Shown: positions 8,165 to 16,525 of the stretch, one piece after another
Numbering within the stretch: the first letter of the stretch is position 1
How the letters are laid out: every line of letters starts with the position of its first letter
DNA from: Comamonas sp.
Lineage (GTDB): Bacteria > Pseudomonadota > Gammaproteobacteria > Burkholderiales > Burkholderiaceae_C
DNA length: 64,000 bases
Assembly (NCBI RefSeq): GCF_009360615.1
Contig: NZ_SPEY01000006.1
Location: 62,001-126,000 of the forward strand
Reading direction: 5' to 3'
Made by a program: the position numbers and the translations under genes
Notes under the pieces: model-generated
Database searches by the model: none
Told to the model about the DNA's origin: nothing
Seen by the model: the letters and a program-made list of their open reading frames with translations, nothing else

Positions 8165-9586
8165 ATGTCCCTCAGAGATTTCTTGGCCACGTCAGCGAGC
8201 CGCGCCTCCAAGCCGCCGCTGCAGGTTGTTTCGGATACAGCTGACACGCCCGAGGCAACCACCCCGCAAGCCGCTGCGGCTGCGCCGCCTGCTCCCCACT
8301 ACGGGCACTCTGCGGCCTATCTGACGCTCAGGACGCGCATTCATTCCAAGCTGCTGGAGCGCTTCGATCTGGCGGCGCTGGAGTCGGTGCCCACACCGAC
8401 CTTGCAGCAGGAGATTGCCGTCATGACCGAACGCCTGCTGGAGGAGGACGCCGCAGTCGTCAACGATCTGGAACGAAGGCTGCTGATCCGCGACATCCAG
8501 CACGAAATGCTGGGCTTCGGCCCCCTTGAGCTGCTGATGACCGACCCGGCGATCTCCGACATCCTGGTCAACCGCCACGACCAGATCTATGTGGAGCGCC
8601 TGGGTCGGCTGGAACTCACGCCCGTGGTCTTCACGGACGACAAGCATCTGCTGCGCATCATCGACAAGATCGTCTCTCGCATCGGCCGGCGCATCGACGA
8701 GTCCAGCCCCATGGTCGATGCCCGCCTGCCCGACGGATCGCGGGTCAATGCCGTCATCCCGCCCGTGGCCCTGGACGGCCCCATGATGTCGATCCGCCGC
8801 TTTGCGCGCATTCCGCTTCGCATGGAGAACCTGATCCAGGATCTCAAGAGCCTGACGCCGGGAATGGCCCTGACTCTGGAGGCCCTGGCCAAGGCCAAGG
8901 TGAACATGATCATCTCCGGGGGAACGGGCGCCGGCAAGACGACGCTGCTCAACATCCTATCGGGCTACATTCCTGCCGAGGAACGCGTGGTCACCATCGA
9001 GGACGCCGCCGAACTGCAGCTACAGCAGCCGCATGTGGTGCGCATGGAAACGCGCCCGCCCAATATCGAAGGACGCGGCGAGATCACCCAGCGTTCGCTG
9101 GTGCGCAACGCGCTGCGCATGCGCCCGGACCGCATCATCATCGGTGAAGTCCGGGGCGCCGAGGCTGTGGACATGCTGCAGGCCATGAATACCGGCCACG
9201 AAGGCTCTCTGACAACCATCCACGCCAACACTCCGCGCGACTCGCTGGCGCGTCTGGAGAACATGGTCGGCATGGCCGGCCTGAATCTGCCGCACCAGGC
9301 CGCGCGCCAGCAGATTGCCTCGGCCATCACGGTGATCGTGCAGGTACTTCGGCTGACGGATGGCAAGCGCAAGATCACCAGCATCCAGGAGATCACCGGG
9401 ATGGAAGGCGATGTGGTCACCATGCAGGAGATCTTTGCCTTCACCCAGACCGGCGTCGGAGCCGGCGGCGAAGTGCAGGGCTATTTCCATGCCACGGGCG
9501 TCAGACCCAAGTTCGCCGACCGGCTCAAAGGCTTCGGCATTGCGCTGCCCGACAGCATCTTCTCTCCAGAGCGCCACTATCAATGA
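8165..9586 (+). CDS. cpaF: CpaF/TadA pilus assembly ATPase
   Basis: Secretion ATPase that powers Flp pilus polymerisation. The frame is open far upstream, but the ATG at 8165 has AAGGAG (8152-8157) and gives a 473-residue protein of normal length. The first 50 residues are Ala/Pro-rich linker. Walker A is GGTGAGKT (252-259), followed by the [11 protein letters not shown]sp box and the late [15 protein letters not shown] segment with its conserved His, all typical of the GspE/VirB11 family. It sits between CpaE and TadB. Confidence 0.96.
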   Translation: MSLRDFLATSASRASKPPLQVVSDTADTPEATTPQAAAAAPPAPHYGHSAAYLTLRTRIHSKLLERFDLAALESVPTPTLQQEIAVMTERLLEEDAAVVNDLERRLLIRDIQHEMLGFGPLELLMTDPAISDILVNRHDQIYVERLGRLELTPVVFTDDKHLLRIIDKIVSRIGRRIDESSPMVDARLPDGSRVNAVIPPVALDGPMMSIRRFARIPLRMENLIQDLKSLTPGMALTLEALAKAKVNMIISGGTGAGKTTLLNILSGYIPAEERVVTIEDAAELQLQQPHVVRMETRPPNIEGRGEITQRSLVRNALRMRPDRIIIGEVRGAEAVDMLQAMNTGHEGSLTTIHANTPRDSLARLENMVGMAGLNLPHQAARQQIASAITVIVQVLRLTDGKRKITSIQEITGMEGDVVTMQEIFAFTQTGVGAGGEVQGYFHATGVRPKFADRLKGFGIALPDSIFSPERHYQ

Positions 9587-9607
9587 ACTCGGCAAAGAGG
9601 TGCTGTC

Positions 9608-10597
9608 ATGCTGTCCTTTTTCTCGTCCCACTCGATCCTGGTGATCGTCGCGCTGGTCTTTGCCGCCATGTTGCTGCTGCTCGAAGGCGTCCACCTGGTC
9701 TGGAAGCAATACAAGAGTCCGGAGGCAAAGCGGCTTGAACGCCGGCTCAGGGCCCTGTCTGCCGCCGACGACCAAAGCAATCCGACCAAACTCGTCAAGG
9801 AGCGCGTGCTCAGCGACTTGCCCAGGATGCAGCGTGTGCTGCAAAGCATGCCGCGAGCCCACCAGCTGGACCGCGTGATCGTCCAGTCGGGACTGGAATG
9901 GACAGTTTCCGGCCTGCTGCTGGCCATCGGGATGCTGTTCTTCCTGGGAGCACTGACGGCCAGCATGTTCCACCTGCCCATGGAGCTGGCCTTGCTCGCA
10001 GGGGGCGTGCTGGGCGGCCTGCCCTGGATCTACCTGCAGCGCAAACGCAGTCAGCGTCTGGGACAGCTGGAGCGCCAGATCCCCGAGGCGCTGGATCTGA
10101 TCGCGCGGGCCCTGCGCGCCGGCCACGCTTTTTCGGCCGGCCTGCAGATGGCCGGAGAAGAGCTGTCCGAACCCATCGCCGGCGAGTTCCGCCTGGTGCA
10201 CGACGAGATCAACTACGGGACATCGCTGCAGCAGGCACTGAACAATCTGGGGGAAAGAATACCGATCACCGATCTGCGCTACTTCATCGTTGCCGTGCTG
10301 ATACAGCGCGAATCCGGCGGCAACCTCACGGAGATGCTGAGCAATCTGAGCCGCCTGATCCGCGAACGGCTCAAGCTCCACGCCAAGATCCGCGTTCTCT
10401 CCTCCGAAGGCCGCATGTCGGCATGGATCCTGGGTCTCATGCCATTTGCCCTGGCGGCCCTGCTCAATGTGGTGAACCCGGAGTTCATGTCCACGCTGTG
10501 GACCGATCCCATCGGCATCGTCATATTGCAATGGCTGGCCGGACTCATGGTGATCGGTTTGTTCATGCTGCGGCGCATTGTCCGCATACGGGTATGA
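9608..10597 (+). CDS. tadB: TadB inner-membrane platform protein
   Basis: The 329-residue protein has two N-proximal hydrophobic stretches, a type II secretion F domain (about 165-290, starting near QIPEALDLIARALRAGHAFS) and two C-terminal membrane segments. It pairs with TadC as the inner-membrane platform on which CpaF acts. TadC follows in the same operon after a 27-base gap. Confidence 0.93.
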   Translation: MLSFFSSHSILVIVALVFAAMLLLLEGVHLVWKQYKSPEAKRLERRLRALSAADDQSNPTKLVKERVLSDLPRMQRVLQSMPRAHQLDRVIVQSGLEWTVSGLLLAIGMLFFLGALTASMFHLPMELALLAGGVLGGLPWIYLQRKRSQRLGQLERQIPEALDLIARALRAGHAFSAGLQMAGEELSEPIAGEFRLVHDEINYGTSLQQALNNLGERIPITDLRYFIVAVLIQRESGGNLTEMLSNLSRLIRERLKLHAKIRVLSSEGRMSAWILGLMPFALAALLNVVNPEFMSTLWTDPIGIVILQWLAGLMVIGLFMLRRIVRIRV

Positions 10598-10624
10598 GTG
10601 CACACGAACTTCAAGGAGTCCGCC

Positions 10625-11536
10625 ATGTTAATCGTCGCCCTGCTCACTTTTCTTGCCGTCATGCTGGCTGCAGGGGCCTTGTTCTTCTGGGTGACGCCCA
10701 CGGTCACCGAACAGCGCCTGCAAGAGCTCAGCCCGGCCCCTCTGTCCGGCGGCTGGACAGAAACGGCCGTCAAGCTGGTGGGACCGTTCGCGCAGCTGTC
10801 CTCTCCCACCGCAGACAATGACGCCAGCCCGCTGCGCCTGCGCTTTCTGAATGCAGGCATTCGCCATGAGAACGCGCCCTTGCTGTATTTCGGCACGAAG
10901 ACGCTTCTGCCCCTGGTGATGATGTTCCTGGTCTATTCGCTGCTGCTGGCACAGGGTACGACAGACAATCTGCAGCTCCTGCTCTACCCTCTGGTCACCG
11001 GTCTTGCGGCCTGCTATGTGCCCAATCTGGTGTTGCGCTGGATGGCTGCGCGCCGCAAACGCGAGATCTTCGAGAACTTCCCCGATGCCGCGGACCTCAT
11101 GCTGGTCTGCGTGGAAGCCGGAATGGGGCTGGATGCGGCCCTGGGCAAGGTGACGACCGAGATCCGCATCAAGAGCGAAGCCCTGGCCCAGGAGCTTCAC
11201 TGGACCAATCTGGAGATGCGTGCAGGCAGCACCCGCGAGAAGTCTTTGCGCAACCTGGCCGCCCGCACCGGAGTGGACGAGATTCACGCCTTCACTGCCA
11301 TGCTGACGCAGGCGGACCGCTTCGGCACCAGCATCGGCGACTCCATCCGCGTGTTCTCCGACGATCTGCGCCACAAGCGTCAGATGCGCGCCGAGGAGCT
11401 TGCCGCCAAGATCCCCACCAAGATGCTGCTGCCACTGGTGACGTGCATCTTTCCCGCCATCGTGATGGTGGTGCTGGGCCCGGCCATCATCAGACTGCTG
11501 CGCATGGTGCTGCCCATGATCGCGGGCAGCGCCTAG
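10625..11536 (+). CDS. tadC: TadC inner-membrane platform protein
   Basis: Second platform protein of the Tad machine, 303 residues, with a T2SSF domain. Characteristic segments are NFPDAADLMLVCVEAGMGLDAAL and ARTGVDEIHAFTAMLTQADRFGTSI. I use the ATG at 10625 because AAGGAG (10613-10618) lies 6 bases upstream; an in-frame GTG at 10598 has no such site. This is the last recognised Tad component. The next gene starts 57 bases downstream in the same direction and could be co-transcribed. Confidence 0.93.
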   Translation: MLIVALLTFLAVMLAAGALFFWVTPTVTEQRLQELSPAPLSGGWTETAVKLVGPFAQLSSPTADNDASPLRLRFLNAGIRHENAPLLYFGTKTLLPLVMMFLVYSLLLAQGTTDNLQLLLYPLVTGLAACYVPNLVLRWMAARRKREIFENFPDAADLMLVCVEAGMGLDAALGKVTTEIRIKSEALAQELHWTNLEMRAGSTREKSLRNLAARTGVDEIHAFTAMLTQADRFGTSIGDSIRVFSDDLRHKRQMRAEELAAKIPTKMLLPLVTCIFPAIVMVVLGPAIIRLLRMVLPMIAGSA

Positions 11537-11593
11537 GGCGCCGCGCGCCCCTCGACAAACCTTGGCCGAATGGTTCAAACCGGGGAGTTTGCG

Positions 11594-12487
11594 ATGAACT
11601 TGATGCAGGGAACCATCAGTGACCGGCAGCGGATCAGTCCCCGGAAACTCGCGCCCGTTGTCTTCCTGGCGGCCCTGGCGCTGGCAGAAGCCTTATGGCT
11701 GCGCGTCCATCCGCTGGTCTTTTCCGGCACCGAGCCGGTGTTCTGGACCACATTGGTTCTTCTGGGCATCAGCTGGATCTACGGATCTTCGGGGCGCAGC
11801 CTGGCGTTATCCGAGATGTCTTTCTACGCGGCCCTGTGGATCGTGACGGCACTGATCGGGGCGATACTGACCTATCTCTTCGCAAGCCTGAACCTGCCCC
11901 TGCTCGATGCCCGGTTCACCAGACTGGATCAGGCCCTGGGCTTCAACTGGCGCGCCTTCTATGACTTCGTCCAGCAACACCCGCTTCTCAGAGCCCTGCT
12001 CACCCTGGCCTATTACAGCGGGCTGCTGCAAGTCTTTTTCTCCATCATCTATCTCTCGCACAGCGGCAGAAGCGACAGAAACGAGGAGCTGTGGTGGGCG
12101 TCCTCCATCGCCCTGATGCTGACAGCCTTGCTTTCGGGCCTGCTGCCTGCGGGAGGCACTCTTTTCTTTCACTCCATCGGTCTGGAGAACGCCGTGCACC
12201 TTCCTCACTTCATGGCACTCAGGGATGAAAGCCTGCGCGAGTTCGCATTCGGGGATCTGAAAGGCATTGTTACCTTCCCCTCCTATCACACGACCATCGC
12301 CTTGCTGCTCATCCACGCCTACCGTCAGCTCGGGCTTTTTCGCGGGGTGCTTGCATTGAACGTCCTGATGCTGATCTCCACTCCCATCAACGGCGGGCAC
12401 TATCTGGTGGACATGCTCGGCAGCGGCGTTGTTACCGTTATTTCCATCTATCTGACGAGGCGCATTCAATATCTCCTGCAGCAGTGA
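11594..12487 (+). CDS. PAP2-superfamily integral membrane phosphatase/transferase
   Basis: Multi-spanning membrane protein of 297 residues related to the PAP2_3 group (inositol-phosphorylceramide-synthase/phosphatidic-acid-phosphatase-like). The catalytic pattern is visible near the C-terminus: FPSYHTT with His232 and GGHYLVD with His269 and Asp273. This fits a phosphohistidine mechanism on a lipid head group. GGGGAG precedes the ATG at 11594. It lies directly behind tadC and 45 bases before a methyltransferase of the phospholipid N-methyltransferase type, which suggests the two act on membrane lipids. The substrate is unknown. Confidence 0.8.
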   Translation: MNLMQGTISDRQRISPRKLAPVVFLAALALAEALWLRVHPLVFSGTEPVFWTTLVLLGISWIYGSSGRSLALSEMSFYAALWIVTALIGAILTYLFASLNLPLLDARFTRLDQALGFNWRAFYDFVQQHPLLRALLTLAYYSGLLQVFFSIIYLSHSGRSDRNEELWWASSIALMLTALLSGLLPAGGTLFFHSIGLENAVHLPHFMALRDESLREFAFGDLKGIVTFPSYHTTIALLLIHAYRQLGLFRGVLALNVLMLISTPINGGHYLVDMLGSGVVTVISIYLTRRIQYLLQQ

Positions 12488-12532
12488 ATTCCAACTCATC
12501 CGCACAATGGGCCAGAACAGGGAGAGTTCTGA

Positions 12533-13090
12533 ATGAAAAACAGATCATGCAACTTCATGCTGCTGAACGAAGTGATCCGGTCGCCCCGCGAGATCGGAGC
12601 CCTGTGCCCCAGTTCAGAGCGACTGGGCAACACCATGGCCTCTCTGGTGGGGGACGCGGACGAGGGCCTGGTGGTGGAGCTGGGTGCAGGAACGGGTGTC
12701 ATCACGGAGTCACTGCTGCGCAGCGGCATCGCTCCCGGCAGGCTGGTGATCATTGAAAAGTCCTCCTCGTTCGCCAGCTACCTGTCCGAGCGATTCCCGC
12801 AGATCAGCGTTTTTCATGCCGATGCCGGTGACTGGCCGTCGATTCTCGGACGCTCGGCGGTCAAGACCGTTGTCTCCGGCCTGCCACTGCGTTCCCTGCC
12901 CCATCAGGCGGTACACAGGATCACCGACACCTGGGCCCGCTCGCTGACCTGCGATGGCCGCGTGATCCAGTTCACCTATTCGCTGTTTGGAGCGTCCGCC
13001 TGGCAGAACGCCGGCCTGAAGCGCATCGACCGCGAAACCGTGTGGGGCAATCTGCCACCGGCCAGGGTGGAGGTGTTCTCACGCCCCTGA
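12533..13090 (+). CDS. SAM-dependent methyltransferase, phospholipid N-methyltransferase (PmtA)-like
   Basis: The 185-residue protein has SAM-binding motif I VVELGAGTG (47-55), the preceding IGALCPSSERL segment common to PmtA-type and related small methyltransferases, and VVSGLPLRSLP at the motif IV position. In the named family it methylates phosphatidylethanolamine. Related proteins methylate rRNA or are uncharacterised, so the lipid role is inferred, helped by the PAP2 neighbour. It overlaps nothing and ends before a 112-base gap. Confidence 0.7.
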   Translation: MKNRSCNFMLLNEVIRSPREIGALCPSSERLGNTMASLVGDADEGLVVELGAGTGVITESLLRSGIAPGRLVIIEKSSSFASYLSERFPQISVFHADAGDWPSILGRSAVKTVVSGLPLRSLPHQAVHRITDTWARSLTCDGRVIQFTYSLFGASAWQNAGLKRIDRETVWGNLPPARVEVFSRP

Positions 13091-13202
13091 GCCCGCGCTG
13101 CCGCAGCCTGCTGTGCCTGCCGTTCCGAGGGTAACTGCTGCCTGGCTGATGCCGATCTGTCGGTATCGTTGAGACTTCTGATTCCACAAGGAGACCGGGG
13201 CC

Positions 13203-13661
13203 ATGGTGGACATCGTTCATAGGATTGGCATCCGAGCGCCTGTCGGCGATGTGATGCAGGCGATCTCGACCGCTGCGGGCATCGCCGGCTGGTGGAGCCG
13301 GGAGACGAGCGCCGATGCCGGGTCCGAAGACGCGATCAGGGCGCGCTTCACGAACCAGGCCGGTGAGGTGCTCGGGCAGATAGGCTTCGATCTCGTCGGG
13401 CCGGAGGCGGAACACCGTGTGCGCTGGCGCTTCACGCACGGGCCCGAAGAATGGACAGGAACAGAGGCAACGTTCGAGCTGAGCACGCAGGATGGGTACA
13501 CCATTCTCGTGTTCGGCCACAGGAACTGGAGCGAAACCGTGGAGTTCACCGCGCATTGCAGCATGAAATGGGCCGTCTTCCTGCTCAGTCTCAAAGCGTT
13601 TGCAGAGACCGGCAAGGGCAGCCCCTCGCCCGACGACACCAAGATCGACAACTGGAACTAG
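13203..13661 (+). CDS. SRPBCC family protein (AHSA1/polyketide-cyclase-like)
   Basis: Small ligand-pocket protein of 152 residues with a START/Bet v1-like fold: N-terminal VHRIGIRAPVGDVMQAISTAAGIAGWWSRET, a central FDLVGPEAEHRVRWRF strand region and a C-terminal helix (HCSMKWAVFLLSLKAFAETG). A GGAGA site precedes the ATG. Proteins of this type bind hydrophobic molecules or assist chaperones; the specific role is not readable from sequence. No clear partner gene; the next gene is argA. Confidence 0.8.
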   Translation: MVDIVHRIGIRAPVGDVMQAISTAAGIAGWWSRETSADAGSEDAIRARFTNQAGEVLGQIGFDLVGPEAEHRVRWRFTHGPEEWTGTEATFELSTQDGYTILVFGHRNWSETVEFTAHCSMKWAVFLLSLKAFAETGKGSPSPDDTKIDNWN

Positions 13662-13964
13662 CGCTCCAGCGCCCACCGGAGCGATGCCCGTAGGCATCTG
13701 CGCCCGCCCCATCCTGCCAGCAAGGCCATGCCCGAAGCGTCCTCGCTGGGCTTTCGGCTTGGCTGCGCAAGGCGCTGTCCGGCTGCGGTCCTCATTTTTT
13801 GAAAACATCCCGTCAAAAAAGCCACAAACTGTGCGATCAGCGCGCATAAAACCCGGCGGCAATGAGCCCAGGCACGCTAGTAAACGCTACACTTTGCGCC
13901 GCAGGCCTGCGTGATCCCCAACGCAGGCCTTTTTTTCCCGCTTTCGAGGTTTTCGCGCACAGCC
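13662..13964. other. Intergenic region upstream of argA
   Basis: 303 bases with no supported gene; the open frame crossing it is the SRPBCC sequence read in another phase. A -10-like TACACT occurs at 13888-13893 without a good -35. Ten bases downstream begins a perfect terminator hairpin, listed separately, and argA starts 28 bases after its T-run. Confidence 0.5.
13903..13936 (+). terminator. Intrinsic terminator or attenuator immediately upstream of argA
   Basis: Perfect 10-bp stem AGGCCTGCGT (13903-13912) with ACGCAGGCCT (13921-13930), an 8-base loop and a run of seven T (13930-13936). It could end the transcript from the SRPBCC gene 240 bases upstream. Because it also lies between a -10-like sequence and the argA start, it could instead regulate argA. 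Confidence 0.85.
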
Positions 13965-15311
13965 ATGTCCACCGTCTTCAATTTCACCTTTGTTCCCTGG
14001 TTCCGGTCCGTGGCTCCCTATATCCACAAGTTCCGACACCAGACCTTTGTGGTGGGTCTGACCGGTGAAGCCATCGATGCGGGCAAGCTCAGCTCCATCG
14101 TCCAGGACCTGGCCATGATCCAGGCCATGGGCGTCAAGATCGTGCTGGTGCACGGCTTTCGTCCCCAGGTCAACGAGCAGTTGCGCCTCAAGGGCCAGGA
14201 GCCGCGTTATTACAACGGCATGCGTGTCACCGACTCCATTGCGCTGGACTGTGCCCAGGAAGCCGCCGGCCAGCTGCGCTACGAGATCGAGGCCGCCTTC
14301 AGCCAGGGACTGCCCAACACGCCGATGGCGGGTGCACGCGTGCGCGTGATTTCGGGCAACTTCCTCACCGCCCGTCCCGTGGGCATCGTCGACGGCGTGG
14401 ATTTCATGCATTCCGGTCTGGTTCGCAAGGTCGATGTGGAAGGCATTCGCAGCGCGCTGGACTCCGAAGCCATGGTGCTGGTCTCGCCCTTCGGCTTCTC
14501 GCCCACGGGCGAGGCCTTCAACCTCAGCATGGAAGAAGTGGCCACCCGCGTGGCCATCGAACTCAAGGCCGACAAGCTGCTGTTCCTGACCGAAGTGCCC
14601 GGCGTGCGCATGGACCCCAACGGCCCGGCCGACGAGAACAATCCCATCGATACCGAGCTGCCGCTGGACGCCGCGCGCCGCCTGCTGGCCCAGCTCCCTC
14701 CTGCACAGCAGCCGACCGATGTGGGCTTTTATCTGCAGCACTGCGTACGAGCCTGCGAGCATGGCGTGGAGCGCAGCCATATCCTGCCCTTCTCGACCGA
14801 CGGTGCGCTGCTGCTGGAGATCTATGTGCACGACGGCATCGGCACCATGGTCATCGACGAAAAGCTCGAAGAACTGCGTGAGGCCACGATCGACGATGTG
14901 GGCGGCATCATCCAGCTGATCGAACCCTTCGAGCGCGACGGCACGCTGGTCAAGCGCGACCGTACCGAGATCGAACGCGATATCGCCAGTTACACCGTGA
15001 TCGAACACGATGGCGTGATCTTCGGCTGCGCCGCCCTGCACCCCTACCTGGAGGCGAAGACCGCCGAAATGGCCGCCGTCACCGTCTCTCCCAAGAGTCA
15101 GGGCACGGGCGACGGCGAAAAGCTGCTCAAACGCATCGAACAGCGCGCGCGCGCCCTGGGTTGCGAAACCATGTTTGTGCTGACCACACGAACCATGCAC
15201 TGGTTCATCAAGCGCGGCTTTCAGCCCGTGGAGCCCGAATGGCTGCCGGAAGCCCGCAAGGCCAAGTACAACTGGGGTCGCAAGAGCCAGGTCCTGGTCA
15301 AGAAGCTCTGA
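13965..15311 (+). CDS. argA: N-acetylglutamate synthase (amino-acid N-acetyltransferase)
   Basis: First step of arginine synthesis: acetyl-CoA + glutamate to N-acetylglutamate, in the cytoplasm. The 448-residue protein has an amino-acid-kinase-like N-terminal domain (about 1-290, with KIVLVHGFRPQVNEQL) and a C-terminal GNAT acetyltransferase domain (about 295-448, with VTVSPKSQGTGDGEKLL as the acetyl-CoA loop). This is the classical ArgA layout. I start at the ATG giving MSTVFNFTF; the frame is open 54 bases further up but enters the terminator. Monocistronic; convergent with an AraC gene. Confidence 0.95.
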   Translation: MSTVFNFTFVPWFRSVAPYIHKFRHQTFVVGLTGEAIDAGKLSSIVQDLAMIQAMGVKIVLVHGFRPQVNEQLRLKGQEPRYYNGMRVTDSIALDCAQEAAGQLRYEIEAAFSQGLPNTPMAGARVRVISGNFLTARPVGIVDGVDFMHSGLVRKVDVEGIRSALDSEAMVLVSPFGFSPTGEAFNLSMEEVATRVAIELKADKLLFLTEVPGVRMDPNGPADENNPIDTELPLDAARRLLAQLPPAQQPTDVGFYLQHCVRACEHGVERSHILPFSTDGALLLEIYVHDGIGTMVIDEKLEELREATIDDVGGIIQLIEPFERDGTLVKRDRTEIERDIASYTVIEHDGVIFGCAALHPYLEAKTAEMAAVTVSPKSQGTGDGEKLLKRIEQRARALGCETMFVLTTRTMHWFIKRGFQPVEPEWLPEARKAKYNWGRKSQVLVKKL

Positions 15312-15335
15312 TCGGCCTCGTTCATCGACCATGGC

Positions 15336-15371
15336 TTCCAGCGCTGGAGGAAAAGCGCCGGAAGCTATTTT
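15336..15371 (+). terminator. Terminator after argA
   Basis: Stem CTTCCAGCGCT (15336-15346) pairs with AGCGCCGGAAG (15355-15365) with one G-T pair and an 8-base loop, followed by the T-rich CTATTTTCTT. It lies 24 bases after the argA stop, between convergent genes. Confidence 0.7.
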
Positions 15372-15439
15372 CTTGAGAAGGATGCCGGCAAGGCAGCAAC
15401 CGGCTCCGGAGGATGGGGACCGGGATGCAGCCGGACTGG

Positions 15440-16255
15440 CTAGCGCAGCGTTGCCCCTCCTGCCGCTGCCGCAAATGCAGACGGCGGGCGGCCGAACTGC
15501 TTGCGGAAAGCGGCCGTATAGGCGCTATGGCTTTCATAGCCGCTTTCCAGCGCCACGGCGGTGATGGGCACGCCCCGAAGCAGCGCGGGAATCGACGTCA
15601 TCAGCCGCAGCTGCTGATACCAGCGGCCCCAGCTCATCCCCGTGCTTCGCAGAAAGCGGCGGTGCAGCGTCTTGGGGGTCAGCGCGTGCTGCCGGGCCAA
15701 GGCTTGCGCCGTGACGCGATGTGCCGGTGCATGCAGCACGCCCTCGCAAATGCGTCGCATCAATGCATCTTCCGGCCATGGCAGGTAATACGGCAACGGC
15801 GCGAGTGCTCTCAATTCCTCCATCAGCAGATCGCCCAGCAGCAGGTCGCGCGCAGAATGCCGCCCCTGATGGGGCAACCCGACGATCGCTGCCATCAGCT
15901 CACGAACCAGGGGCGAGACGTGGATCACGCAGTCCTGAGCCGGCAGCCGTGCCGACCCGGACTGGTCGATGAACAGGCCAAGGGCCCGCACTGCCGTGGT
16001 CGCCGTGATCCGGTGCAGCATGCCCGGACGCAGCCACACCGCGGTGGTCGGCGGCACCAGCCATTGGCCGCTGGGGGACTCGACCAGCAACACGCCCTCC
16101 GAGGCATAGATGAGATGGCCGCGCGCATGGATGTGCTGCGGCACCATATGGCCAGGTGGATAGCGCTGCTCCACGCCCGTGACAGGCAGTGACGAAGCCT
16201 GTGCTGGCTGCAGATCCAGAGCGTGAGCGCCATGTTCTGGAGAGGAAAAGCCCAT
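15440..16255 (-). CDS. AraC/XylS family transcriptional regulator
   Basis: The 271-residue protein has an N-terminal cupin-like sensing domain (about 20-130, with RYPPGHMVPQHIHARGHLIYASEG) and a C-terminal double helix-turn-helix (about 165-262). The first helix pair is near VTAQALARQHALTPKTLHRRF and the second near ITAVALESGYESHSAYTAAFR, which ends in the usual FGRPPSAF. The ligand and targets are unknown. It is transcribed divergently from the leuA leader region; no other neighbour suggests a pathway. Confidence 0.9.
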   Translation of the reverse strand: MGFSSPEHGAHALDLQPAQASSLPVTGVEQRYPPGHMVPQHIHARGHLIYASEGVLLVESPSGQWLVPPTTAVWLRPGMLHRITATTAVRALGLFIDQSGSARLPAQDCVIHVSPLVRELMAAIVGLPHQGRHSARDLLLGDLLMEELRALAPLPYYLPWPEDALMRRICEGVLHAPAHRVTAQALARQHALTPKTLHRRFLRSTGMSWGRWYQQLRLMTSIPALLRGVPITAVALESGYESHSAYTAAFRKQFGRPPSAFAAAAGGATLR

Positions 16256-16354
16256 GGTATGTCCAAATTTCTACAACGAATGAATATTTATCGATAGAAG
16301 TCTATACCTGTGCCGACATACAGTCACCGCACTGCCCCCATCAAACACCTTGCC

Positions 16355-16468
16355 GTGAAACACCGTCACCCGCTTGCGCTATGCCTACTGGCTCTGACTT
16401 CAGGTCGGGGTCCGCATGCACGCGCTTGCGCATGGTCCCATCCCGGTCTCCCCGGACCCCGACCTTAG
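16355..16468 (+). CDS. leuL: Putative leucine-rich leader peptide upstream of leuA
   Basis: A 37-codon reading frame (GTG 16355, TAG 16466-16468) contains the run PLALCLLAL, with five leucine codons among eight (CTT, CTA, CTA, CTG, CTG at 16373-16396). CTA is a rare codon in such GC-rich DNA, and placing two there is what a ribosome-stalling leucine sensor would need. A 13-bp hairpin starts 5 bases after the last leucine codon. The start is uncertain: no strong ribosome binding site is seen, and an in-frame GTG at 16310 would give 52 codons. Function inferred from leucine attenuation leaders of other bacteria. Confidence 0.55.
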   Translation: MKHRHPLALCLLALTSGRGPHARACAWSHPGLPGPRP

Positions 16469-16493
16469 CCAGCCCCATTCGGTCAGGGAGACC
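16402..16493 (+). promoter_or_regulatory. leuA leader hairpins (possible attenuator)
   Basis: AGGTCGGGGTCCG (16402-16414) pairs perfectly over 13 bp with CGGACCCCGACCT (16453-16465). A second pairing, GGTCTCCC (16445-16452) with GGGAGACC (16486-16493), uses bases in the loop of the first, so the two would compete. No U-run follows, so release of transcription, if it happens, would need Rho, or control could be at translation of leuA 33 bases later. Confidence 0.5.
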
Positions 16494-16525
16494 CGGTGAT
16501 TGCTCCAACCCACTTCAAGGTCTCT

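Noticed and set aside
13887..15332. A 481-codon open frame antisense to argA
   Set aside because: It mirrors the codon pattern of argA in high-GC DNA, is His/Gly/Leu-rich and has no domain. argA on the other strand has full family motifs.
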